The notes below the pieces were generated by a model, which worked only from the letters and a program-made list of their open reading frames with translations, had not been told where the DNA came from and did no database searches. From an uncultured Collinsella sp. (lineage in GTDB: Bacteria; Actinomycetota; Coriobacteriia; Coriobacteriales; Coriobacteriaceae), in contig CALJCO010000148.1 in assembly GCA_938023905.1 (NCBI GenBank), positions 1-9,036 on the forward strand: a DNA stretch of 9,036 bases, given 5' to 3'. Position numbers and translations under genes: made by a program. Below are positions 1 to 6,850 of this stretch, one piece after another; within the stretch, counting starts at the first letter, position 1, and each line of letters opens with the position of its first letter.

Positions 1-43
1 TTCGCGCCTGCTGCCTGGGGTGACTTTGGGCTTGGTGCGAATT

Positions 44-224
44 GAGGTCTAATACTTTTCCCGTGAAGTGAACGACCTTATTTGGACCCCCGAAGCATTG
101 GCATTTTTTGATTGCTATGTCCTGCGGTTTTGCAGCGCGAATCCTGCGGTTTTGCGGTCTAAAGGTGTGGATGCTCCGGGACTTCGTTTTTACTCGTTCA
201 CTTCTCGGGAAAGTATTAGAGCTC
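44..224. repeat. 181-bp imperfect palindrome, MITE-like (element A)
   Basis: The ends are inverted copies of each other: 44-75 and 194-224 match at about 28 of 32 positions with one single-base gap. The shared core reads TCGTTCACTTC, then CGGGAAA, then GTATTAGA in the right-arm orientation. Pairing resumes further in: CCCGAAGCAT near 92-101 against the reverse complement of ATGCTCCGGG (171-180), 9 of 10. Between the arms, a 14-bp direct repeat TCCTGCGGTTTTGC occurs at 120-133 and 142-155 (22-bp period). The whole could fold into one long hairpin as DNA or RNA. There is no transposase, so if mobile it would depend on one elsewhere. Bases 1-43 show nothing I can identify. A short open frame at 68-280 lies mostly inside the element and is not called as a gene. 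Confidence 0.6.
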
Positions 225-290
225 GGCTGACAGGGGTACCGCTCTGGTGTCGATGCCCTGCGTCTTTTTCGCTTGATTAGGGAAAACAGT

Positions 291-332
291 CTCGCTTAAG
301 TAATTGCGAGCCCGCCCAGACGTATCTGCGGG
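291..332. other. two small adjacent stem-loops upstream of the methyltransferase gene
   Basis: CTCGC (291-295) can pair with GCGAG (306-310). Directly after it, CCCGC-cc-AGA (311-320) can pair with TCT-GCGGG (325-332) around a 4-base loop. No T-run follows, so neither is a good intrinsic terminator for an upstream gene. They may lie in the promoter or leader region of the gene at 386. A weak promoter guess just downstream is TTGTCT (334-339) with TATGTT (356-361) at 16-bp spacing. Function is unknown. Confidence 0.25.
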
Positions 333-385
333 GTTGTCTGTACAATTCGCGGTATTATGTTGCGGAGTTTTGAAGGGAGCCGCTG

Positions 386-961
386 GTGGTCACGACGACG
401 TTTGCTTCGCCTTTGGGCGAAATCTTGCTTGCCGCTGATGGCCGCGGTCTGACGGGGCTTTGGTTTGAGGGGCAGGAGCACTTTGGTTCCACGCTTCTTA
501 AAGAAAGCGCCGAATACGTTGAGGGCACCGATGCAGTTTCGGGTGCCGGGGGCATGCAGACGGTAAATCCGGCCAATGGCGCGGCTTCTTCGGTGCTAGA
601 GCGTTCTTGGGCTTGGCTCAACGCCTATTTTGCGGGGCAGGAGCCTCGGTTTACGCCGCCATTGCATTTGATTGGCACGGCGTTTCAGCGTGAGGTTTGG
701 TTTGAGCTACTTTCAATTCCGCGTGGCGAGGTCGCTACGTATGGCGAGATCGCCCAGCGTGTTGCGGCTCGACATCGTGTGCCGGGAAATGAAGCGCCCG
801 TTGTATCTCCTCGCGCGGTGGGGGCTGCGGTCGCTCGCAACCCTATTTCGATTATCGTGCCGTGCCATCGCGTGGTCGCGGCCGACGGATCGCTCAACGG
901 ATACGCCGGTGGACTGGATCGCAAGGAGTGGCTGCTGCGCCTCGAGGGTGCCTATCTATAA
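386..961 (+). CDS. ogt: methylated-DNA--[protein]-cysteine S-methyltransferase
   Basis: Suicide DNA repair protein that moves the alkyl group from O6-alkylguanine (or O4-alkylthymine) in DNA to its own cysteine. The 191-residue product has the full C-terminal domain: TYGEIA (118-123) in the helix-turn-helix region, the RAVGAAVARNP segment with the arginine finger (R143), the active-site motif IVPCHRVV with C160, and the NGYAGG loop (171-176). The N-terminal domain begins with SPLGEILLAAD, usual for Ogt/MGMT proteins. An insert of about 35 low-complexity residues (about 35-70) precedes the conserved part and makes it slightly longer than many homologues. The start is GTG, chosen because a Shine-Dalgarno-like AAGGGAG (373-379) lies 6 bases upstream. 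It seems to be a single-gene unit; a weak stem (CAACGCCC 976-983 with GGGCGTTG 1008-1015) follows, without a convincing T-run. The family call is firm. The choice between the symbols ogt and mgt/adaB-like is less so. Confidence 0.93.
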   Translation: MVTTTFASPLGEILLAADGRGLTGLWFEGQEHFGSTLLKESAEYVEGTDAVSGAGGMQTVNPANGAASSVLERSWAWLNAYFAGQEPRFTPPLHLIGTAFQREVWFELLSIPRGEVATYGEIAQRVAARHRVPGNEAPVVSPRAVGAAVARNPISIIVPCHRVVAADGSLNGYAGGLDRKEWLLRLEGAYL

Positions 962-1154
962 GCTGCAGGCGGCCGCAACGCCCATGCGGCAAGCGCGCTC
1001 GCTGTACGGGCGTTGTTTGCAGGGCGAGATGTGAAGCCGCCCGTTCCTTAAGTCCGACTAAGCTATAACCTTGCTTTTTTAAATATGCTCATCGACCTGC
1101 TAAGGCAGCACTAAGGCGAGTGCGGGTGCGCTATTATCGGCGCTCACGGAGCGC

Positions 1155-1658
1155 TTGGTGTTCTTGGCATGCATGGACGAGGGCTCGGCGGGCTTTACCA
1201 TGGCGTCGATCGATCTTTCGGAGGCGGTGAACAAGGCGGCGGCGCCGTTTAAGTCGGTGGTGGTCTCAGGCGGTAAGCGCCTGTCGACGTCGATTGCGAC
1301 CGGCGTGCGGACCCATGCCGATGCCGCGGCGGTGGCGCAGGTGGTTGAGTTGCTACTGGACAACGCCACGCGCTATGCGAGCGAGGGCAGCGTGATTGAG
1401 CTGAGCCTGTGCGCCGTTTCGCACGGCAAAGGCAAGGGCGCCGCCGAGCTTGTCGTATCGAACGCCGTGGACGAGCTGCCCGAGGGCGACCTGGACCGAT
1501 TGTTCGATCGCTTCTATCGTGCGGATGCGTCGCGCAGCTCCAAGACGGGTGGCTCGGGCGTGGGCCTGTCCGTGGTGCGTGCCATCGCCGAGGCCCATGG
1601 AGGCGCCGCCACCGTATCCGGTCACGGCAACCAGATCACCTTCACCGTTTGCCTTTAA
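1155..1658 (+). pseudogene. C-terminal remnant of a two-component sensor histidine kinase
   Basis: The 167 residues match only the end of the dimerisation helix and the HATPase_c domain of a membrane sensor kinase. Seen in order: an LVFLACMDEG-type helix end; the N box ELLLDNATRYA (65-75); a degenerate G1 region (SNAVDELPEGDLDRL) lacking DxGxG; the F box FDRFYRAD (117-124); and the G2 box GGSGVGLS (132-139), followed by AIAEAHGG. The phospho-accepting histidine, the sensor and membrane segments, and any response regulator partner are absent. The frame stays open upstream to a TAA at 1101, and the residues just before the TTG at 1155 (ALTER) still look kinase-like, so the break lies around 1100-1140. 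Possible internal starts are ATG at 1173 and 1200; no good ribosome binding site stands out. The degenerate G1 box is, as far as I recall, common in related kinases and need not be damage. Most likely a deletion relic; a stand-alone ATPase fragment cannot be ruled out. Confidence 0.75.
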
Positions 1659-1714
1659 AACCTGCCAAAAAGGAACAGGTTTATTTTGGCAGGTTTTATC
1701 TGGGGAAACGTCCG
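1656..1714 (+). repeat. CCTGCC hairpin repeat, copy R1
   Basis: Perfect 15-bp inverted repeat: TAAAACCTGCCAAAA (1656-1670) pairs with TTTTGGCAGGTTTTA (1684-1698) around a 13-base loop (AGGAACAGGTTTA). A conserved tail follows: ATCTG, then GGGAAACGTCCG (to 1714). The first three bases are the TAA stop of the kinase remnant, so the repeat sits on the gene end. The A-run/GC-stem/T-run layout resembles a bidirectional intrinsic terminator. Two more copies lie at 2793-2844 (opposite orientation) and 6367-6419. Confidence 0.85.
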
Positions 1715-1734
1715 CAGGAGAGGGCATGGGCGGT

Positions 1735-1764
1735 GTGAACATATGCATCTCTACCTGCTAAAAT
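1735..1764 (+). promoter_or_regulatory. extended -10 promoter for the AIM24-family gene
   Basis: TGC-TAAAAT at 1756-1764 is an extended -10 element (TGn plus TAAAAT). A poor -35 match, GTGAAC (1735-1740), lies 18 bp upstream, as is usual for extended -10 promoters. Transcription would start near 1771, giving a leader of about 35 bases that contains AAAGGAG (1794-1800) ahead of the ATG at 1807. Assigned by eye only. Confidence 0.5.
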
Positions 1765-1806
1765 ATAGGCATCGTTATTCGGCTCCTGAGTGGAAAGGAG
1801 ACGGTC

Positions 1807-2481
1807 ATGCAGTACGAGATCGGCGGAGGGGCTTTCCCGGTTGTTACGTGCAACCTTAGCGATGGCGAATCCATGATCACCGAAAGCGGCGCCATGGCTT
1901 GGATGACCCCCAACATGGAAATGTCTACCTCGGGCGGTGGCATCGGCAAGATGTTCTCCAAGGCTTTTTCGGGTGAGGCATTGTTCCAAAACATTTGGAC
2001 CGCGCGTGGCGATGGCATGATCGCGTTTGGCTCCTGCTTCCCCGGCCGCATCGTGCCAATCGAGATCGGTCCGGGCAAGAGCTGGATTTTGCAGAAGCGT
2101 TCGTTCCTTGCCGCGGAAAGTGGCGTCGAGTTGAGCATTCACTTTAACAAGAAGGCAAAGGCCGGCGTCTTTGGCGGCGAGGGCTTTATCATGCAGAAGC
2201 TCACGGGCTCGGGTGTTGCTTTTGCCGAGATCGACGGCGACCTGGTTGAGTACGAGCTCGCTGCTGGCCAGCAGATGATTGTGGATACCGGCAACGTGGC
2301 CGGCTTTGAGGAGACCGTGAGCATCGACGCTCAAATGGTCAAGGGCGTCAAAAACATCATGTTTGGTGGCGAGGGCGTGTTCAACACCGTGCTCACCGGT
2401 CCCGGTCGCATCTGGTTGCAGACGATGCCCATTTCCAATCTTGCGGCAGCAGTGGCCTCGATGACCAACAACAATAACTAG
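1807..2481 (+). CDS. TIGR00266/AIM24 family protein
   Basis: The 224-residue protein has the usual length and pattern of the TIGR00266 (AIM24, formerly DUF124) family, a glycine-rich beta fold with internal pseudo-repeats. Visible family features: an N-terminal GGGAFPVVTCNL stretch, GESMITESGAMAWM, a GGGIGKMFSK...SGEALFQN segment (43-62), and two similar blocks starting FGGEG (122-126 and 186-190), each followed by a LTGxG turn. It ends in a polar Asn tail. No signal peptide or membrane segment is seen, so it is probably cytoplasmic. The biochemical role is not established; the fungal relative Aim24 is mitochondrial, and bacterial members are mostly uncharacterised. The start is certain: AAAGGAG ends 6 bases before the ATG. 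It has its own promoter and a strong terminator, so it appears to be monocistronic. Confidence 0.9.
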   Translation: MQYEIGGGAFPVVTCNLSDGESMITESGAMAWMTPNMEMSTSGGGIGKMFSKAFSGEALFQNIWTARGDGMIAFGSCFPGRIVPIEIGPGKSWILQKRSFLAAESGVELSIHFNKKAKAGVFGGEGFIMQKLTGSGVAFAEIDGDLVEYELAAGQQMIVDTGNVAGFEETVSIDAQMVKGVKNIMFGGEGVFNTVLTGPGRIWLQTMPISNLAAAVASMTNNNN

Positions 2482-2493
2482 TCCGCATAGGAT

Positions 2494-2529
2494 AGCGCGC
2501 GGCGGGCTTACCCTGTCGCGCGCTTTTTT
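2494..2529 (+). terminator. intrinsic terminator after the AIM24-family gene
   Basis: AGCGCGCG (2494-2501) pairs with CGCGCGCT (2517-2524), with an inner GGG/CCC stem (2504-2506 with 2511-2513). A run of six T follows at once (2524-2529). It begins 12 bases after the stop codon. A classic rho-independent terminator for the plus strand. Confidence 0.9.
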
Positions 2530-2643
2530 GCTGGCAAACGCCTCGCTTATAGAGTGTGGCTGCGCTGCTACAGCGAGCGTCGTCATCTCGTCACCCTGAT
2601 AGCTTGCGGCAAGCGTGGCAATGAGGAGTGAGAATTTGAGTGC

Positions 2644-2859
2644 TCAGTCCCAAGGCATAATGGCGGCCATGCCAACAAGCAAAAACGAGTTGCCGGTGTC
2701 ACGGAAAGGCAGGCGTCGGTCGATTCCACGTGAGACGGCTGTGCCGATCTGCACGGCCGCCCCTGCGCGTCCCGCGCTGCCCCCAAAGAGGTACGTTTCC
2801 CCATATAAAACCTGCCAAAATAAACCTGTCTCTTTTTGATAGGTGCGAAATGGGTAATA
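2644..2859 (-). pseudogene. start-less open frame fused to repeat R2 (unrecognised)
   Basis: A minus-strand frame runs open from a TAG at 2860-2862 to a TGA at 2644-2646 (71 codons) with no start codon before an ATG only nine codons from its end. Its translation passes through the repeat (TGLFWQVLYGET) and goes on as protein-like sequence: YLFGGSAGRAGAAVQIGTAV, then SRGIDRRLPFRDTGNSFLLV, ending GMAAIMPWD. The hydrophobic SFLLVGMAAIM stretch looks like a membrane segment. It may be a gene fragment carried or exposed by the repeat, or a longer form of the repeat itself. I do not recognise the family. Otherwise the stretch 2530-2893 contains only repeat R2 and the leader of the ABC operon. Confidence 0.35.
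2793..2844 (-). repeat. CCTGCC hairpin repeat, copy R2 (inverted, one arm decayed)
   Basis: Read on the minus strand this is the same element as R1 and R3: AGAGACAGGTTTATTTTGGC is the loop plus right arm, followed by AGGTTTTATAT and GGGGAAACGT. The left arm has changed from CCTGCC to CCTATC (GATAGG on the plus strand, 2838-2843), so the hairpin is weaker. It lies in the region just upstream of the ABC transporter operon, and the decayed arm borders its leader. Confidence 0.8.
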
Positions 2860-2893
2860 CTAAAGAGTTATCCGACCAGATGGGAACCGATCG

Positions 2894-3595
<702 letters not shown>

Positions 3596-3600
3596 CGCCC

Positions 3601-6366
3601 ATGGACCAGGACCGCCAAAACAGCCTACGCCGCGACGCGCAGAACACGGAGCGCGAGCAGGATTTTACGATCTACCGCACTGCCCAAAGCTCAAACGATA
3701 TGGTGCCGACGGTTTTTCGCCGTGGCATCTACCGCACAATTCGAGGCAGTCTTAAGCGCTTCTTGTCAATCGTGGTCATCACCGCGCTTGGCGTGAGCGT
3801 GATGTGCGGCCTTAAGGCGGGTTGCGAGGACCTGTGCGATTCGGTTGATGCCTACTTTGACCAGCAGAATGTTTATGACATCAACGTGCAGTCGACCTAT
3901 GGCCTGACTGACGATGATCTCGACGCCATCCAAGAGGTCGATGGTGTCGAGACGGCCGAGGACATCTACACCGAGACCGCCTACACCGCCGTGGGTACAA
4001 CGCGCGAGCGCGTGGTCGTGCAAAGTCTCTCCAAGGAGAACATCGATCAGCCGGTGCTCGTGAACGGCGATTTGCCCGAGAGCGCCGATGAGGTCGCGGT
4101 GACTTCGAAGTTCCTGAAGGCTTCGGGCAAAAAGCTCGGCGATACGGTGAGTTTTGCCGCCAATGACGCGAGCTCGTCGAACCAAAGCGCCAAGGACCAG
4201 TTTGCTGCGGGCGATTACACCATTACGGCCGAGGTCCTCGATCCCACTGATGTGAGCTCCGACTCGACAGTCAACGCCTTTCGCGCTGCTTCGGCGGCGG
4301 ACTATAAGTTCTATGTGAGCGAGGACGCCGCGACGTCGTCGTCCTATTCCGCAGTCCACGTAGTCGTCGAGGGAGCCAAGAGCCTCAACTCCTATTCGGA
4401 TGCCTACGCGGCAAAGATCAACAAGGTCAAGGGCAATATAGAGAAGATCCGCGAGGAGCGTGAGAAGGCGCGCGCTCAGGAGCTGACGGTCGACACACCG
4501 GCGAGCTTGGATGCGGCCGAGCGCCAGGCGAATATGGTCTTTGGGATCGAGCAGGACAACATCAATCGCATGGCCGAGGGCAGCGACGAGCGTGCGCAGG
4601 CGCAAGCCGACCTGGACCAGCGCCGCGCCGCCGCCGACCAGCAGTTTGCCGATGCCCGCGCCGAGCTTTCCGATTTGGGTGAATGCACGTGGTACATCCA
4701 GGACCGCGACAATATCGCAAGCTACTCAAGCGTGGAGAGCGATAGCTCGTCAATTGAGGCTATTGCGACGGTGTTCCCGTTCATCTTCTTTATCGTCGCC
4801 GTGCTCATCAGCCTCACCACCGCCACGCGTATGGTCGAGGAGGAGCGCACGCTCATTGGCCTGTACAAGGCGCTCGGCTACTCGCGCGAGCGCATCCTGT
4901 CCAAATACGTGGACTATGCGCTGTGGGCGTGCCTGATTGGCGGCGTGCTCGGCAATATCATCGGCTTTGTGGGCCTGCCGCTGTTCCTGTTTACGGTGTT
5001 CGACGACATGTACTCGCTGCCCCAGATGCTGCTTTCGTACGACATCGTGTCCTCGATCGTCTCGGTGGCGCTGTTTGCCGTGGGCGTGGTGGGCGCCACA
5101 ATTATCGCCTGCCGCCACGAGATGGCCGAGACCCCGGCCTCGCTCATGCGCCCCAAGGCCCCGCGCGCCGGCTCGCGCATCCTACTTGAGCGCATCGGCT
5201 TTATCTGGCGCCGCATGGGCTTTTTGAACAAGGTGGCTGCGCGCAACCTGTTCCGTTACAAAAAGCGTGCCTTTATGACCATCTTTGGCATCGCGGGTTG
5301 CACCGCGCTTGTGATCTGCGGTATGGGTATTCGCGATACGTCGGTGGCGCTTTCGCCCAAACAGTACGGGCATATCACGCGTTATGACTTGCTGGCGGTC
5401 GCCAACCCCGATGACTTTACGCAGACGTGCGCGGCGTTGGATGAGCGCAGCGCGGCCAATGATTCCAACGTGACCGTGACTTCGACGCTGCCGATTATGA
5501 CCGACAACGTCACCTTTACGTTTGGCGGCAAGAGCGAGACCGTGCAGCTGATCGTGGTGCCCGATGACCGCACGAACGACCTGGACGACTATGTGCGCCT
5601 CGAGGACGAGTCCAAAGAGCCGCTGTCTTTGCGTGACGGAGACGTGTATCTGAGTAAGAGTTCACAGCTGGTGCTGGGGATTCAGCCGGGCGATACGGCA
5701 TACGTCCAGGATTCGTCGCTCAATGTTGCCAAGGTCAAAGTCAGTGACATTTCGCTTAACTATCTTGGCAACACGCTTTACATGACGCAGGGCACCTATG
5801 AGCGCGCGTTCGGTCGAAGCGCACGCCTCAACGGCGTCTTTGTGCTGCTTAAGGGCTCGTCGGCCGACCAGATTGCGTTTAGCAAGAAGCTTAAGAGCGA
5901 CGGTTGGCTCACCATCTCGAGCACGGCCGAACATTGGCAGAACTACGAGGCGAACTTTGCGATCATCAATTCGGTCGTGGTGCTCGTGACTTTTATGGCG
6001 GCATGCCTGTCGTTTGTGGTGGTGTTTACGCTGTCCAACACGAATATCTCCGAGCGCGAACGCGAGCTGGCGACCATCAAGGTGCTGGGCTTCCGCCGTG
6101 GCGAGGTGCACCATTACGTCAACAAGGAGACGTTGATCCTCACGGCAATTGGCGCCGCGCTGGGCGTGCCACTGGGCGGCTTGCTGGCCGAGAGTTTTAC
6201 GTACATTTTGCAGATGCCGTCGCTGTACTTTGACGTCGAAGTCGAGCCGCTAAGCTACGTGCTCGCCGTGGTGCTTTCCTTTGGCTTTACGTTTATCGTC
6301 AACCTAGCCACCAATCGTACCCTCAACAAGATCGACATGGTCGGCGCCCTCAAGAGCGCCGAGTGA
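3601..6366 (+). CDS. FtsX-like ABC transporter permease with coiled-coil ectodomain
   Basis: Membrane subunit partnered with the preceding ATPase. From the ATG the protein has 921 residues and about eight membrane segments: one near 54-72 after a basic juxtamembrane stretch, three in the first FtsX domain (about 388-409, 440-466, 483-503), one near 558-578, and three in the second FtsX domain (about 788-812, 846-866, 884-902). Each FtsX domain has the usual cytoplasmic segment after its first helix (EEERTLIGLYKALGYSRERI; RERELATIKVLGFRRGEV). The first ectodomain (about 75-385) ends in a charged, Ala/Glu/Arg-rich stretch (about 270-356) that looks like a coiled coil; the second (about 580-785) is beta-rich. 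This two-FtsX layout is common in Gram-positive exporters of unknown substrate. An in-frame GTG at 3589 overlaps the ATPase stop and would add four residues; I prefer the ATG, with GAGTGG 8 bases upstream as a weak binding site. Confidence 0.92.
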   Translation: MDQDRQNSLRRDAQNTEREQDFTIYRTAQSSNDMVPTVFRRGIYRTIRGSLKRFLSIVVITALGVSVMCGLKAGCEDLCDSVDAYFDQQNVYDINVQSTYGLTDDDLDAIQEVDGVETAEDIYTETAYTAVGTTRERVVVQSLSKENIDQPVLVNGDLPESADEVAVTSKFLKASGKKLGDTVSFAANDASSSNQSAKDQFAAGDYTITAEVLDPTDVSSDSTVNAFRAASAADYKFYVSEDAATSSSYSAVHVVVEGAKSLNSYSDAYAAKINKVKGNIEKIREEREKARAQELTVDTPASLDAAERQANMVFGIEQDNINRMAEGSDERAQAQADLDQRRAAADQQFADARAELSDLGECTWYIQDRDNIASYSSVESDSSSIEAIATVFPFIFFIVAVLISLTTATRMVEEERTLIGLYKALGYSRERILSKYVDYALWACLIGGVLGNIIGFVGLPLFLFTVFDDMYSLPQMLLSYDIVSSIVSVALFAVGVVGATIIACRHEMAETPASLMRPKAPRAGSRILLERIGFIWRRMGFLNKVAARNLFRYKKRAFMTIFGIAGCTALVICGMGIRDTSVALSPKQYGHITRYDLLAVANPDDFTQTCAALDERSAANDSNVTVTSTLPIMTDNVTFTFGGKSETVQLIVVPDDRTNDLDDYVRLEDESKEPLSLRDGDVYLSKSSQLVLGIQPGDTAYVQDSSLNVAKVKVSDISLNYLGNTLYMTQGTYERAFGRSARLNGVFVLLKGSSADQIAFSKKLKSDGWLTISSTAEHWQNYEANFAIINSVVVLVTFMAACLSFVVVFTLSNTNISERERELATIKVLGFRRGEVHHYVNKETLILTAIGAALGVPLGGLLAESFTYILQMPSLYFDVEVEPLSYVLAVVLSFGFTFIVNLATNRTLNKIDMVGALKSAE

Positions 6367-6419
6367 CCTGCCAAAAAGGGACAGGTTTATTTTGGCAGGT
6401 TTTATCTGCGCAAACGCCG
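6367..6419 (+). repeat. CCTGCC hairpin repeat, copy R3
   Basis: It starts at the base after the permease TGA. CCTGCCAAAA (6367-6376) pairs with TTTTGGCAGG (6390-6399). The loop (AGGGACAGGTTTA) differs from R1 by one base, and the tail TTTTATCTG...AAACG.CCG is shared. Unlike R1, the left arm lacks the leading AAAA, so the stem is 10 bp. The right arm ends in TTTT, so it could serve as the operon's terminator. Confidence 0.85.
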
Positions 6420-6526
6420 GACAACCATTAGGTGGCCCAGCGTTTGTTGCTTTGCTATCTTCTGCTCACAGGCGTGGATGAGAGGCTCTCTTTAGTCTTC
6501 GAGATTGGGCTTGAATGGGTCGTATG

Positions 6527-6684
6527 CCGCAAAACGGGCCTATCTACTACGTTTGCTACCACACCCTCGACCATGACAAAGATTATGAAATTAAAACCGC
6601 AGGTAGAGGGCTTGCCAGTTTTCGGAAAAGGCGAGTATGGTCGGCCCTCTCGAGTTAAACGTAGTAAATAGGCCCTTTTCTTGG
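6527..6684. repeat. long imperfect palindrome (element B)
   Basis: GGGCCTATCTACTACGTTT (6536-6554) is matched by AAACGTAGTAAATAGGCCC (6657-6675): 18 of 19 pair, and weaker pairing continues outward to about 6527 and 6684. Further in, GACCAT (6570-6575) pairs with ATGGTC (6637-6642). The element resembles element A in size and design, and both carry AAAACCGCAGG (6593-6603 here; reverse complement at 143-153 in A). A 44-codon frame starting ATG at 6524 and ending TAA at 6656-6658 spans it, but has no good ribosome binding site and is not called. The rest of 6420-6850 holds element C and nothing else I can identify, apart from a 6-bp GGTCAG/CTGACC pair (6690-6695, 6721-6726). Confidence 0.6.
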
Positions 6685-6736
6685 CGCGTGGTCAGCTCAA
6701 TGCTAATCTCCGTGCCGGAACTGACCCAGTTGTTTG

Positions 6737-6807
6737 TAGGTTGCGGTGATATACGGACTGTTTGGCGCTTTGGAGCTTCAAAACAGTCCCTATCTCACCG
6801 CAACTTA
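6737..6807. repeat. hairpin with 24-bp arms (element C)
   Basis: Bases 6740-6763 (GTTGCGGTGA...GGACTGTTT) and 6781-6804 are inverted copies matching at 22 of 24 positions; three more pairs (one a G-T wobble) extend it to 6737 and 6807. The loop is 17 bases. It lies 44 bases past the stop codon of the minus-strand XRE gene, between two convergent genes, so it could act as a transcript end structure, although no terminal T-run is seen on the minus strand. It may equally be a dispersed palindromic repeat. Confidence 0.65.
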
Positions 6808-6850
6808 GGAGAAGGGCGGGGGTGGTTGGGTGCTGGTGGGTCGGAGCGTG

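Noticed and set aside
68..280. 70-codon open frame starting GTG (68)
   Set aside because: It lies mostly within the palindromic element A, has no Shine-Dalgarno sequence, and its internal repeat (LRFCSANPAVLR) is simply the 14-bp DNA repeat translated.
976..1015. Possible terminator stem after the methyltransferase gene
   Set aside because: 8-bp stem with a 24-base loop and no real T-run. Too weak to list as a terminator.
1696..2586. Minus-strand 296-codon open frame opposite the AIM24-family gene
   Set aside because: Antisense shadow of the AIM24-family gene, which has promoter, ribosome binding site, terminator and family pattern; the His/Ala/Arg-rich translation is typical of antisense GC-rich DNA.
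2583..2804. Minus-strand 73-codon open frame with ATG
   Set aside because: Cys/Ser/Pro-rich translation with no family pattern. The frame beside it reads far more like protein.
2615..2839. Plus-strand 74-codon open frame opposite the start-less minus frame
   Set aside because: No ribosome binding site. Its basic, Pro/Arg-rich translation reads like a shadow, and its end is the translated repeat R2.
2836..2860. TTGATA...TAATAC as a promoter for the ABC operon
   Set aside because: Spacing between the two boxes is only 13 bp, too short for a normal sigma-70-type promoter.
6524..6658. 44-codon frame MPQNGPIYYVCYHTLDHDKD... inside element B
   Set aside because: It reads somewhat protein-like but spans both palindrome arms and lacks a ribosome binding site. 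Kept only as a note under element B.
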